NCBI RefSeq assembly: GCF_000058485.1
Contig: NC_008278.1
Span: 738,962-802,961, forward strand
Reading direction: 5' to 3'
DNA: 64,000 nt
Source of the DNA: Frankia alni ACN14a
GTDB lineage: Bacteria > Actinomycetota > Actinomycetes > Frankiales > Frankiaceae
Part shown: in pieces, positions 1 through 7,363 of the stretch
How the letters are laid out: each line of letters opens with the position of its first letter
Position numbering within the stretch: position 1 is the stretch's first letter
Made by a program: the position numbers and the translations under genes
Notes under the pieces: model-generated
What the model saw: only the letters and a program-made list of their open reading frames with translations
Databases searched by the model: none
What the model was told of the DNA's origin: nothing

Positions 1-747
1 AGTGGCGTGGGTGGCAGTGGTGATGATGGTGGTGCTGGTGGCGACAGTGCGGCCCGGCCCGGCGGGTACCTCGGTGGATACGGGGCGGGGCCGGGCACTG
101 CGGCGGGCGGCGTGGTGGTGGGGGGCTCGTCGGCGGGCGGCGGGTGGCACGGCGGTGGTCGGGTCAACCTGATGGGGGGCGGGAACGGCCCGGGTGGCCT
201 GACCGCGACCGGCGAGGCGTTCGCCGCCGGGATTCTCGCCCGGCTGCCCGCGCTGATGGCGCTCGGCGCGCCGAGCGTGGCCTCCTATCTGCGGCTGGTG
301 CCGTCCCAGTGGGCGAGCGCCTACGCCTGCTGGGGACTGGAGAACCGGGAGGCCGCGCTGCGGATGATCCCCGGCCCGCCGGCGGCCGGGGGCCGGGCGG
401 CGAACCTGGAGATCAAATGCTTCGATCTCGCCGCCAACCCCTACCTCGTGGCGGCCGGTCTGCTCGCCGCCGGCCACGCCGGCCTGGACGGCGCGGCGAG
501 GCTTCCCCCGCCCGTCGACGTCGACCCGGCCTCGCTCGACCCCGCCGAGCGGGCCCGGCGGGGCATCGCCCGGCTGCCGACCGACCTCGGCGTGGCCGTC
601 GCCGCCTTCGCGGCAGACGACGTCCTGCGCCGCGCCTGCGGTCCGGCGTTGCACGACACCGTCGCCACGGTCCGGCGCGCGGAGATCGACCGGTTCGCCG
701 ACGCCGACGCGGCCACCGTCGTGGCCGCCACCCGCTGGCGCTACTGA
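1..747 (+). CDS. Glutamine synthetase-like protein, C-terminal part (5' end outside window)
   Basis: The reading frame is open from the first base and stops at 745-747, so the gene is cut by the window edge. After a Gly-rich stretch (about residues 1-60), the rest matches the C-terminal catalytic half of glutamine synthetase/gamma-glutamylpolyamine synthetase. Visible signatures are LTATGEAFAAG, the APSVASYLRLVPSQWA segment, and LEIKCFDLAANPYLVAAGLL, the usual conserved E-x-R/K...D..ANPYL region. The family ligates ammonia or an amine to glutamate using ATP. The Gly-rich insertion is longer than in standard GlnA, which suggests a divergent GlnA/PuuA-type paralogue rather than housekeeping GlnA. 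The substrate cannot be told from this part. Confidence 0.8.
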   Translation, partial: SGVGGSGDDGGAGGDSAARPGGYLGGYGAGPGTAAGGVVVGGSSAGGGWHGGGRVNLMGGGNGPGGLTATGEAFAAGILARLPALMALGAPSVASYLRLVPSQWASAYACWGLENREAALRMIPGPPAAGGRAANLEIKCFDLAANPYLVAAGLLAAGHAGLDGAARLPPPVDVDPASLDPAERARRGIARLPTDLGVAVAAFAADDVLRRACGPALHDTVATVRRAEIDRFADADAATVVAATRWRY

Positions 748-768
748 CCCGGCAGCGCCGCCCCGCGC

Positions 769-2097
769 TCAGACGACGCGGTGCAGCCCGGCTGCCTGGA
801 CGGCCCGCTCCAGGTCGGCCAGGCCGAACGCCTCGACCGGGCCGAGCGCGCCGACGCGGCGGACCGTGCCCGCGGCAAGGTGCCCCGCCATCCAGGCCAT
901 GATCCGCCCAGTGAACGTGTACGGGTCGTGGCCGGCCAGCGCGGCGGTGGCGAGCTCCCGGCCGGCGCCGTCACGGGCGCAGGCGATCACCCGAACCCCG
1001 GCGCGCGCCCGGTTCGGCGCGTCCGGGCCCCGCCCGCTGGTCGACCGGGCGGCGCGGGCCAGCGCGTCGAGCGCCGCCCGCGTCGGTGGCAGGCGCCGCA
1101 GCCCGGCCAGCGGGAACGACAGCGCCTGCGCCGCCCGGGCACCGCCATCACCGCCGCCGCCGAAGTAGGTGGAGACGTCGGTCAGCGCCGGCGCCAGGCG
1201 GGGCAGCGTGATCGCCTCCCCGCCGGACCACAGCGCGCCGCGCCGGGCTCCCCGCACCGCCTGATCGGCAGGCCGCGCCCGGCCGGCAGTCCCGGCCTGG
1301 TCGACGGGCGTGGCCCGGGCGGCGGGGGCGGAGAACGCGCGCACCTCCCGGGCGAGCGGGCGCTGCACGAGTCGGCCGCCGCGCAGGACGAGGACGCCGT
1401 CGCCGAGGGCGGCCAGCAGCGTCGCCCGTGTTCCGCAGCTCATCCCCGTGGGCCCGCTGACGAGGTAGCCGACGTCGAGCCGGCGGGCCGCGTCGCCGGC
1501 CGCGTGCAGGGCCAGCGCGCCGGCGAGGTTGCCCGGTACGAACTCGAAGCCGGCGCCGGGGAGCAGCACGCAGCCGGCCGCCGCCGCCCGCGGCCCGACG
1601 TCGGCGAAGACGTGGCGCAGGAACGCCCCCTCGCCGGAGCAGTCGACGTAGTGCGCCCCCGCCGCCGCGGCCGCCGCCACCGCCGGGCGGCCGAGCTGGT
1701 CGAACGGGCCGACCGTGGAGACGAGCACGTCGCCCGCGCGCAGCAGCCGGCGCAGCGCTGCGGCGTCGGCGGCGTCGGCCACGGCGGTCGCCAGCCCGCC
1801 GTGGGCGGCGGCGAGGGCGGCGACCCGCGGGCCGGCGCGCCCGGCCAGCACCGGCCGGTGCCCGGCCGCGACGAGCTCGGCGGTGACCAGCCGGCCCGTG
1901 TAGCCGGTCGCCCCGAACACCACGATGGTCCCCGTGGTCTCGGCGCCCGTCGTCTCGGCGCCCGTCGTCTCGGCGCCCGTGGTCGCGGCGACCGTCGGCG
2001 GGGAGCCCGGTGGCATGGAGTCCGGCGACTGCATGAAGTTCTCCGGCGGCGTGGGGGTACCGCCTGCCACGGCTGCCGCCGTGCCTTGGTTCTCCAT
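769..2097 (-). CDS. Saccharopine dehydrogenase-like NAD(P)-binding protein (trans-acting enoyl reductase type)
   Basis: 442 residues. After a disordered leader of about 55 residues containing the repeat TTGAE x3, a Rossmann fold begins with VVFGATGYTGRLV (G-x-x-G-x-x-G), followed by DVLVSTVGPF and YVDCSGE. This is the usual saccharopine dehydrogenase-like N-terminal domain. The rest resembles the actinobacterial Rv2953-type family, whose mycobacterial member acts in trans as an enoyl reductase in lipid synthesis; that role is family knowledge, not shown here. The start has AAGGA eight bases upstream. The gene diverges from pyruvate carboxylase with about 120 bp between them. An Ala/Pro/Arg-rich stretch (about residues 245-285) interrupts the middle. 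Confidence 0.8.
   Translation of the reverse strand: MENQGTAAAVAGGTPTPPENFMQSPDSMPPGSPPTVAATTGAETTGAETTGAETTGTIVVFGATGYTGRLVTAELVAAGHRPVLAGRAGPRVAALAAAHGGLATAVADAADAAALRRLLRAGDVLVSTVGPFDQLGRPAVAAAAAAGAHYVDCSGEGAFLRHVFADVGPRAAAAGCVLLPGAGFEFVPGNLAGALALHAAGDAARRLDVGYLVSGPTGMSCGTRATLLAALGDGVLVLRGGRLVQRPLAREVRAFSAPAARATPVDQAGTAGRARPADQAVRGARRGALWSGGEAITLPRLAPALTDVSTYFGGGGDGGARAAQALSFPLAGLRRLPPTRAALDALARAARSTSGRGPDAPNRARAGVRVIACARDGAGRELATAALAGHDPYTFTGRIMAWMAGHLAAGTVRRVGALGPVEAFGLADLERAVQAAGLHRVV
1937..1981 (-). repeat. 15-bp tandem repeat in the N-terminal leader
   Basis: Three consecutive 15-bp units (gtctcggcgcccgtc on the plus strand) encode repeated Thr-Thr-Gly-Ala-Glu in the leader of the saccharopine dehydrogenase-like protein. 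The period is a multiple of three, so copy-number change would keep frame. Confidence 0.85.
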
Positions 2098-2204
2098 AGC
2101 GCCGTCCTTGTGGTGACGTTAGTCCGAACAGTCGATCGTGACCCCCGACACGTTGCTTTGGCGCGTGGGAGCATCGGCCCCTCACAATGATGCGCACCCC
2201 GTCC

Positions 2205-2211
2205 GAGGAGG
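2205..2211 (+). promoter_or_regulatory. Ribosome binding site deciding the pyruvate carboxylase start
   Basis: GAGGAGG lies five bases before GTG at 2217. The frame is open to an ATG pair at 2187-2192, but those have no purine-rich site upstream, and homology to biotin carboxylase begins at the GTG (VRKVLVANRSEIAVR). Confidence 0.75.
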
Positions 2212-2216
2212 CGCGC

Positions 2217-5200
2217 GTGCGTAAGGTCCTGGTCGCAAATCGCAGTGAGATAGCCGTCCGCGTCTTCCGAGCCGCCCAGGAACTGGGGCTGCGCACCGTT
2301 GCGGTCTACACCCCGGAGGATGTTTCCGCGTTGCACCGGACGAAGGCGTCCGAAGCGTACGAGCTCGGCGGGCCGGGTCATCCGGTGCGGGGCTACCTCG
2401 ACATCGACGCGCTGCTCACGGTGGCCAAGCAGGCGGAGGCGGACGCGCTGCACCCCGGCTACGGCTTCCTGTCGGAGTCGGCGGTGCTGGCCGAGGCGTG
2501 CGCGGCGGCGGGGGTGACCTTCGTCGGGCCGCCGCCGTCGGTGCTGCGGCTGACGGGAGACAAGGTCGCCGCGCGCAACGCGGCGATGGCGGCCGGGCTG
2601 CCGGTGCTGCGCGCGTCCACGCCGCTGCCGGACGGGCAGGGCGCGGCGCAGGCGGCCGAGGAGGTCGGGTTCCCGCTGTTCGTGAAGGCCTCGGCGGGCG
2701 GCGGCGGGCGGGGACTGCGCCGGGTGGAGCGGGCGGCGGACCTCGCCGACGCGGTGGCCAGCGCCTCCCGGGAGGCCGCGGCGGCGTTCGGCGACGGGAC
2801 CGTGTTCCTGGAGCAGGCGGTCGATCGCCCCCGTCACATCGAGGTGCAGGTCTTCGCCGACTCCTACGGCAACATCATCCACCTGTACGAGCGGGACTGC
2901 TCGGTGCAGCGCCGCCACCAGAAGGTCGTCGAGATCGCCCCGGCGCCGAGGCTGGACGAGGCGATCCGGGCGAGCATCTGCGCGGACGCGGTCCGCTTCG
3001 CCCAGCACGTCGGCTACGTCAACGCCGGCACCGTCGAGTTCCTCCTCGGCGCCGACGGCCAGTACACGTTCATGGAGATGAACCCGCGCATCCAGGTCGA
3101 GCACACGGTCACCGAGGAGGTCACCGGCGTCGACCTGGTCGCGGCCCAGCTGCGCATCGCCGACGGGGAGAGCCTCGCCGACCTCAACCTCGGCCAGGAC
3201 CAGATCGCCCTGCGCGGCACCGCGATCCAGTGCCGGGTCACCACGGAGGACCCGGCGGACGGCTTCCGGCCCGACACCGGGACGATCAGCTTCTACCAGT
3301 CTCCGGGCGGCCCCGGCGTCCGCCTCGACGGCGCGACCTACGCCGGCGCCGAGGTCAGTCCCTACTTCGACTCGCTGCTGGTGAAGCTGACCGCGCGGGG
3401 CAGCACGCTGGAGAAGGCGGCGCGCCGCGCGCGCCGGGCGCTCAACGAGTTCCGGGTCCGCGGCGTCCGGACCAACATCGACTTCCTGGGGCGGGTGCTC
3501 ACCGACCCCGACTTCCTCGCCGGCGGGGTGACGACGTCGTTCATCGACGAGCGTCCGGAGCTGCTTCTGCCCGGCCGGGGTACCGACCAGACCAGCCGGA
3601 CGCTCGCCCGCCTCGCCGAGAGCACCGTCAACGGGTTCCGGCGACCGGCGCACGCCCTGGTAGACCCGCGCATCCGGCTGCCCGAGCTGCCGCTGCTGCC
3701 CGACGGCCAGGGGGTGGCGATCGGCCCCGGCTCGCCCGCCTGCCTCGGCACCGGCACCGGTGGCGGCAGTGGTCAGGGGCTGTCCGGCGCGGGCCTCACC
3801 GGCGTCGCGGTGCCCGCCGGCTCGCGGCAGCTGCTCACCGAGCTCGGCCCCGCCGGCTGGGCGGCGCGGCTGCGCGCCCAGGAGGCGCTGGCCGTCACCG
3901 ACACCACCCTGCGTGACGCCCACCAGTCGCTGCTGGCCACCCGGCTGCGCAGCTTCGACATCCTCGCGGCGGCGCCGTCGTTCGCCGCCCTGACGCCGAA
4001 CCTGCTCAGCCTGGAGGCGTGGGGCGGGGCGACGTACGACGTGGCGCTGCGGTTCCTGGCCGAGGACCCGTGGGAGCGGCTCGCGGCGCTGCGGTCCACC
4101 GCGCCGAACCAGTGCCTGCAGATGCTGCTGCGCGGCCGCAACGCGGTCGGCTACACGCCGTACCCGGACGACGTGGTGCGGGCGTTCGTCGCCGAGGCCG
4201 CCGCGACCGGCGTCGACATCTTCCGGATCTTCGACGCCCTCAACGACATGGAACAGATGCGCCCGGCGATCGAGGCGGTCCTGGAGACCGGCACGGCGAT
4301 CGCCGAGGGCACCCTGTGCTACACCGGCGACCTGTCCGACCCCGGCGAGCAGATCTACACCCTCGACTACTACCTGCGCCTCGCCGACCAGCTCGTCGCC
4401 GCCGGCGTGCACGTGCTGGCGATCAAGGACATGGCCGGGCTGCTGCGCCCCGCCGCGGCGGCGACGCTGGTCACCGCTCTGCGCGAGCGGTTTGACCTGC
4501 CCGTCCACCTGCACACGCACGACACGGCCGGCGGCCAGCTCGCCACCCTGCTCGCCGCGTCCGCGGCCGGGGTGGACGCCGTCGACGCCGCCGCCGCGCC
4601 GATGTCCGGCGGCACCAGCCAGGTGAACATGTCGGCGCTGGTCGCCGCGACCGACCACACCCCGCGGGCGACGGGGATCGCGCTGTCGGCGCTGTCGTCG
4701 ATGGAGGCCTACTGGGAGGCGGTGCGCGACCTGTACGCGCCGTTCGAGGCGGGCCTGCGGGCGCCGACCGGGGCGGTGTACCGGCACGAGATCCCCGGCG
4801 GGCAGCTCACCAACCTGCGCCAGCAGGCGATCGCGCTGGGGCTCGGGGAGCGCTGGCCGGCCGTGCAGGAGGCGTACGCGGTCGCCAACGAGCTGCTCGG
4901 CAAACCGATCAAGGTGACGCCGACCAGCAAGGTCGTCGGCGATCTGGCGCTGTTCCTCGTCGGCGGCGGGGTGGACGTCGCCACGCTGCGGGAGCATCCC
5001 GAGCGCTTCGACCTGCCCGCGAGCGTCCTGGGCTACCTCGCCGGGGAGCTCGGCACGCCGCCGGCCGGGTTCGCCGAGCCGTTCCGGGAGCGGGCGCTGG
5101 CCGGCCGCCACCCGGCGCCGCCGTCGGCCGACCTCGACCCCGCCGACGCCGCCGAGCTCGCCGTCCCCGGCGCCCGGCGCCGCGCGGCGCTGTCCCGGCT

Positions 5201-5705
5201 GCTGTTCCCCGGCCCGTGGAAGGACTACCTGGCCGCCGCCGACAGCTACGGCGACTCGTCGCTGGTCCCGACCGAGCCCTACCTGTACGGGCTGCGGCCG
5301 GGCGTGCCGGTGGCCGTCACGCTGGAGCCCGGCGTCGAGATCATCATCGAGCTGGAGACGCTGTCCGAGCCGGACGACGCCGCCATGCGAACCCTGTACC
5401 TGCGGGTCAACGGCCAGCCCCGGCCGGTCCGGGTCCGCGACAACTCCATCACGGCGACGACGGCCTCGGCGCGCCGTGCCGACCCCGGCGACGCGAACCA
5501 GATCGGCGCCGGGCTGCCCGGCATCGTCACCTTCACCGTCGCCGCCGGGGACACCGTCACCCAGGGCCAGAAGCTCGCGGTGGTCGAGGCGATGAAGATG
5601 GAGGCCGCCGTGACCAGCCCCGTGGCCGGCACCGTCGGCGAGCTCGTCCGCGCCAACGGCGACTCCGTCGAGGTCGGCGACCTGCTGCTCGTCGTCCGCC
5701 CCTGA
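2217..5705 (+). CDS. pyc: Pyruvate carboxylase
   Basis: 1162 residues, the normal length for a single-chain pyruvate carboxylase. It makes oxaloacetate from pyruvate, bicarbonate and ATP in the cytosol, replenishing the TCA cycle. Domains in order: biotin carboxylase (about 1-450; VANRSEIAVR start, GGGGRGLRR glycine loop, MNPRIQVEHTVTE), carboxyltransferase (about 555-850; DTTLRDAHQS at about 561, then FRIFDALNDM, KDMAGLL and HLHTHDT metal/substrate motifs), conserved PYC_OADA region with GGQLTNLRQQA, and a C-terminal biotinyl domain with EAMKME; the lysine near residue 1126 is the biotin site. All key motifs are intact. A Gly/Ser-rich linker (about 510-535) is slightly long. A hairpin terminator follows. 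Confidence 0.97.
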   Translation: MRKVLVANRSEIAVRVFRAAQELGLRTVAVYTPEDVSALHRTKASEAYELGGPGHPVRGYLDIDALLTVAKQAEADALHPGYGFLSESAVLAEACAAAGVTFVGPPPSVLRLTGDKVAARNAAMAAGLPVLRASTPLPDGQGAAQAAEEVGFPLFVKASAGGGGRGLRRVERAADLADAVASASREAAAAFGDGTVFLEQAVDRPRHIEVQVFADSYGNIIHLYERDCSVQRRHQKVVEIAPAPRLDEAIRASICADAVRFAQHVGYVNAGTVEFLLGADGQYTFMEMNPRIQVEHTVTEEVTGVDLVAAQLRIADGESLADLNLGQDQIALRGTAIQCRVTTEDPADGFRPDTGTISFYQSPGGPGVRLDGATYAGAEVSPYFDSLLVKLTARGSTLEKAARRARRALNEFRVRGVRTNIDFLGRVLTDPDFLAGGVTTSFIDERPELLLPGRGTDQTSRTLARLAESTVNGFRRPAHALVDPRIRLPELPLLPDGQGVAIGPGSPACLGTGTGGGSGQGLSGAGLTGVAVPAGSRQLLTELGPAGWAARLRAQEALAVTDTTLRDAHQSLLATRLRSFDILAAAPSFAALTPNLLSLEAWGGATYDVALRFLAEDPWERLAALRSTAPNQCLQMLLRGRNAVGYTPYPDDVVRAFVAEAAATGVDIFRIFDALNDMEQMRPAIEAVLETGTAIAEGTLCYTGDLSDPGEQIYTLDYYLRLADQLVAAGVHVLAIKDMAGLLRPAAAATLVTALRERFDLPVHLHTHDTAGGQLATLLAASAAGVDAVDAAAAPMSGGTSQVNMSALVAATDHTPRATGIALSALSSMEAYWEAVRDLYAPFEAGLRAPTGAVYRHEIPGGQLTNLRQQAIALGLGERWPAVQEAYAVANELLGKPIKVTPTSKVVGDLALFLVGGGVDVATLREHPERFDLPASVLGYLAGELGTPPAGFAEPFRERALAGRHPAPPSADLDPADAAELAVPGARRRAALSRLLFPGPWKDYLAAADSYGDSSLVPTEPYLYGLRPGVPVAVTLEPGVEIIIELETLSEPDDAAMRTLYLRVNGQPRPVRVRDNSITATTASARRADPGDANQIGAGLPGIVTFTVAAGDTVTQGQKLAVVEAMKMEAAVTSPVAGTVGELVRANGDSVEVGDLLLVVRP

Positions 5706-5725
5706 CCGACGGGCTCGACTGCGCA

Positions 5726-5768
5726 CCCGCGGGGCCCGCCGCGCCATCCCGGCGGCGGGCCCCGCGGG
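5726..5768. terminator. Hairpin between convergent pyc and glycosyltransferase genes
   Basis: Perfect 16-bp inverted repeat (5726-5741 and 5753-5768, arm CCCGCGGGGCCCGCCG) with an 11-base loop, 21 bp after the pyc stop and before the 3' end of the opposing gene. There is no T-tract, as is common in high-GC actinobacteria. It could serve both strands. Confidence 0.7.
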
Positions 5769-5778
5769 ACCGCACTCC

Positions 5779-5829
5779 GCGTCAGGAGGCTCCGGGCGTC
5801 AGGAAGCTCCGGGCGTCAGGAGGCTCCGG
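5779..5829. repeat. 17-bp tandem repeat across the 3' end of the glycosyltransferase gene
   Basis: Three units of gcgtcaggaggctccgg (5779-5795, 5796-5812 with one change, 5813-5829). The third unit contains the stop codon of the minus-strand gene (5816-5818), so the array starts in the last codons and runs into the spacer. Confidence 0.85.
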
Positions 5830-7183
5830 GCGTCGCCGGGCCGGGACGGAACACCCAGGCCCGCAGCAGCAGGAACCGGATGACGGTGGACAACAGGTTC
5901 GCCAGCACGAGGACCGTGACCTCCAGGCCGCGGCCGGGATGGTCGCTCGCCGCGTGCAGCGCGGCGAGCGAACCGCTGGTCAGCCCCAGCCCGATGGCGA
6001 ACACCACCAGACCCTGCAGGTGGTGACGCCCGGCCTGGGCCGCCCCGGTGAGCCCGAAGGTGAGCCGCCGGTTCGCCGCCGTGTTCGCCACCGCGGTGAT
6101 GAGCAGCGCCAGCAGGTTCGCCGCCTGCGCGCCGGTGGCCGTCCGCAGCAGGACGAACAGCACCAGGTAGGCCAGGGTGCTGGCCACACCGATGATGGCG
6201 AAGCGGACGAGCTGACCCGGCAGTCCCCGCGGCACTCCCGGCACCTGCACCCCTCCCGCCGCCCCGCCCCTGCCCTCCGTGCCGCCGCCCTCGCCCGGGC
6301 CGAGGCCGGCCGTGGCGGTCAGCGGGCCGCGGCCGAACTCCCGGCGCAGCTCGGCCAGCGGCAGCGCGCCGGTGCCCAGCGCCCGCAGCAGCCGCACGAC
6401 CCCCTTGAGGTCCGCGATCGCCGTGGCGAGGACGTCGACCCGGCTGTCCGGATCGTCGATCCAGTCGACGGGTACCTCGTGGATGCGCATCCCGGCCCGC
6501 TCGGCGAGGACGAGCAGCTCGGTGTCGAAGAACCAGCCGGTGTCCTCCACCAGGGGCAGCAGCGCCGCGGCGGCGTCGGCGCGGATCGCCTTGAAGCCGC
6601 ACTGCGCGTCGGAGAAGCGGGCGGCGAGCGTCCCGCGCAGGATCAGGTTGTAGCAGCGGGAGATCACCTCCCGGCGCGGCCCGCGCACCACCCGGGAGGT
6701 GCGGGCGAGCCGGGTACCGATCGCGAGGTCCGAATGCCCGCTGATGAGCGGCGCGACCAGCGGCAGCAGCGCGGCGAGGTCGGTGGACAGATCGACGTCC
6801 ATGTAGGCGAGCACCGGCGCGGGCGACATCGCCCAGGCGGTGTGCAGCGCCCGGCCGCGTCCCTTCGCGTCGAGGTGCACCGTGCGTACCCCGGGCAGCT
6901 CCTCCGCCAGCGCCAGCGCGATCCCGAGGGTGCCGTCGGTGCTGGCGTTGTCGGCGATCGTGAGCTGGAACGGGTAGGGGAACGAGTCCCGCAGGTGGGC
7001 GTGTAGCCGGCGCACGCAGGGGCCGAGATCGGTCTCCTCGTTGTAGACCGGGATGACGACGTCGAGCACCGGCAGCGGTCGGCCGTCGTCCTCCACTGCC
7101 GTGCTGGCGTGCGTCTGCTCCACGGGAACGCGCTGCGCGGGGGCACCGGTTCCGGTCGCCGAGGAAGGCATCCACGTCGTCAT
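5816..7183 (-). CDS. Polyprenyl-phosphate glycosyltransferase (GT2) with C-terminal GtrA domain
   Basis: 455 residues from ATG 7183. GT2 domain: VVIPVYNEE at 42-50, DNASTDGT, and MDVDLS around 120 as the nucleotide/metal-binding Asp cluster, as in dolichyl-phosphate mannose/glucose synthases. The last 130 residues contain about four hydrophobic segments with the GtrA signature (VRFAIIGVASTLAYLVLF, NTAANRRLTF). GT2 enzymes of this type load a sugar onto a polyprenyl phosphate at the inner membrane face, and GtrA proteins are thought to help flip it. The PMT-type enzyme upstream on the same strand is the likely user of the lipid-linked sugar. ATG 7171 is an alternative start, but 7183 has GAGGAG next to it and keeps the 62-bp spacing to the upstream boxes. 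Confidence 0.9.
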   Translation of the reverse strand: MTTWMPSSATGTGAPAQRVPVEQTHASTAVEDDGRPLPVLDVVIPVYNEETDLGPCVRRLHAHLRDSFPYPFQLTIADNASTDGTLGIALALAEELPGVRTVHLDAKGRGRALHTAWAMSPAPVLAYMDVDLSTDLAALLPLVAPLISGHSDLAIGTRLARTSRVVRGPRREVISRCYNLILRGTLAARFSDAQCGFKAIRADAAAALLPLVEDTGWFFDTELLVLAERAGMRIHEVPVDWIDDPDSRVDVLATAIADLKGVVRLLRALGTGALPLAELRREFGRGPLTATAGLGPGEGGGTEGRGGAAGGVQVPGVPRGLPGQLVRFAIIGVASTLAYLVLFVLLRTATGAQAANLLALLITAVANTAANRRLTFGLTGAAQAGRHHLQGLVVFAIGLGLTSGSLAALHAASDHPGRGLEVTVLVLANLLSTVIRFLLLRAWVFRPGPATPGAS

Positions 7184-7205
7184 GCTCCTCACTCTCGGTC
7201 GGCGA

Positions 7206-7245
7206 GCTGTGCCACCCGTGTGCCCATGCTGTGTGCCGCCTGTGA
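7206..7245 (-). promoter_or_regulatory. Four tandem 11-bp TGTG boxes (OmpR/PhoP-like operator) before the GT2-GtrA gene
   Basis: TGTG-containing heptamers begin at 7206, 7217, 7228 and 7239, exactly 11 bp apart: GCTGTGC, CGTGTGC, GCTGTGT, CCTGTGA. The outermost, best-conserved unit ends at 7245, 62 bp from the start codon at 7183. Two other promoters in this cluster have the same pattern. Direct repeats at one helical turn are typical OmpR/PhoP-family sites; assigning them to the nearby regulator is inference. Confidence 0.7.
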
Positions 7246-7298
7246 GACTCCAGCCTTCGCCCTGAGCAGTGCCGTCGGCACCCCCACCTGACCGGCGA

Positions 7299-7344
7299 CG
7301 GCCGTGTGCTCCGGGCCTGGGGGAGGGCCCGGAGCACACGGCCG
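7299..7344 (-). terminator. Strong hairpin after the PMT-family gene
   Basis: Perfect 19-bp inverted repeat (7299-7317 and 7326-7344) with an 8-base loop, 20 bp past the stop of the PMT-type gene and just before the operator of the next gene. It should insulate the two transcripts. Confidence 0.8.
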
Positions 7345-7363
7345 GTCTGGTGATGGCGACGGA

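Noticed and set aside
1440-5747. Very long minus-strand open frame opposite pyruvate carboxylase (1435 codons)
   Set aside because: It is antisense to a gene with full family motifs, is Arg/Gly/Ala-rich without domains, and exists because GC-rich codons rarely make stops in that frame. The same reasoning removes the long frames at 5799-9848, 10361-12382, 20678-22099 and 54909-57452.
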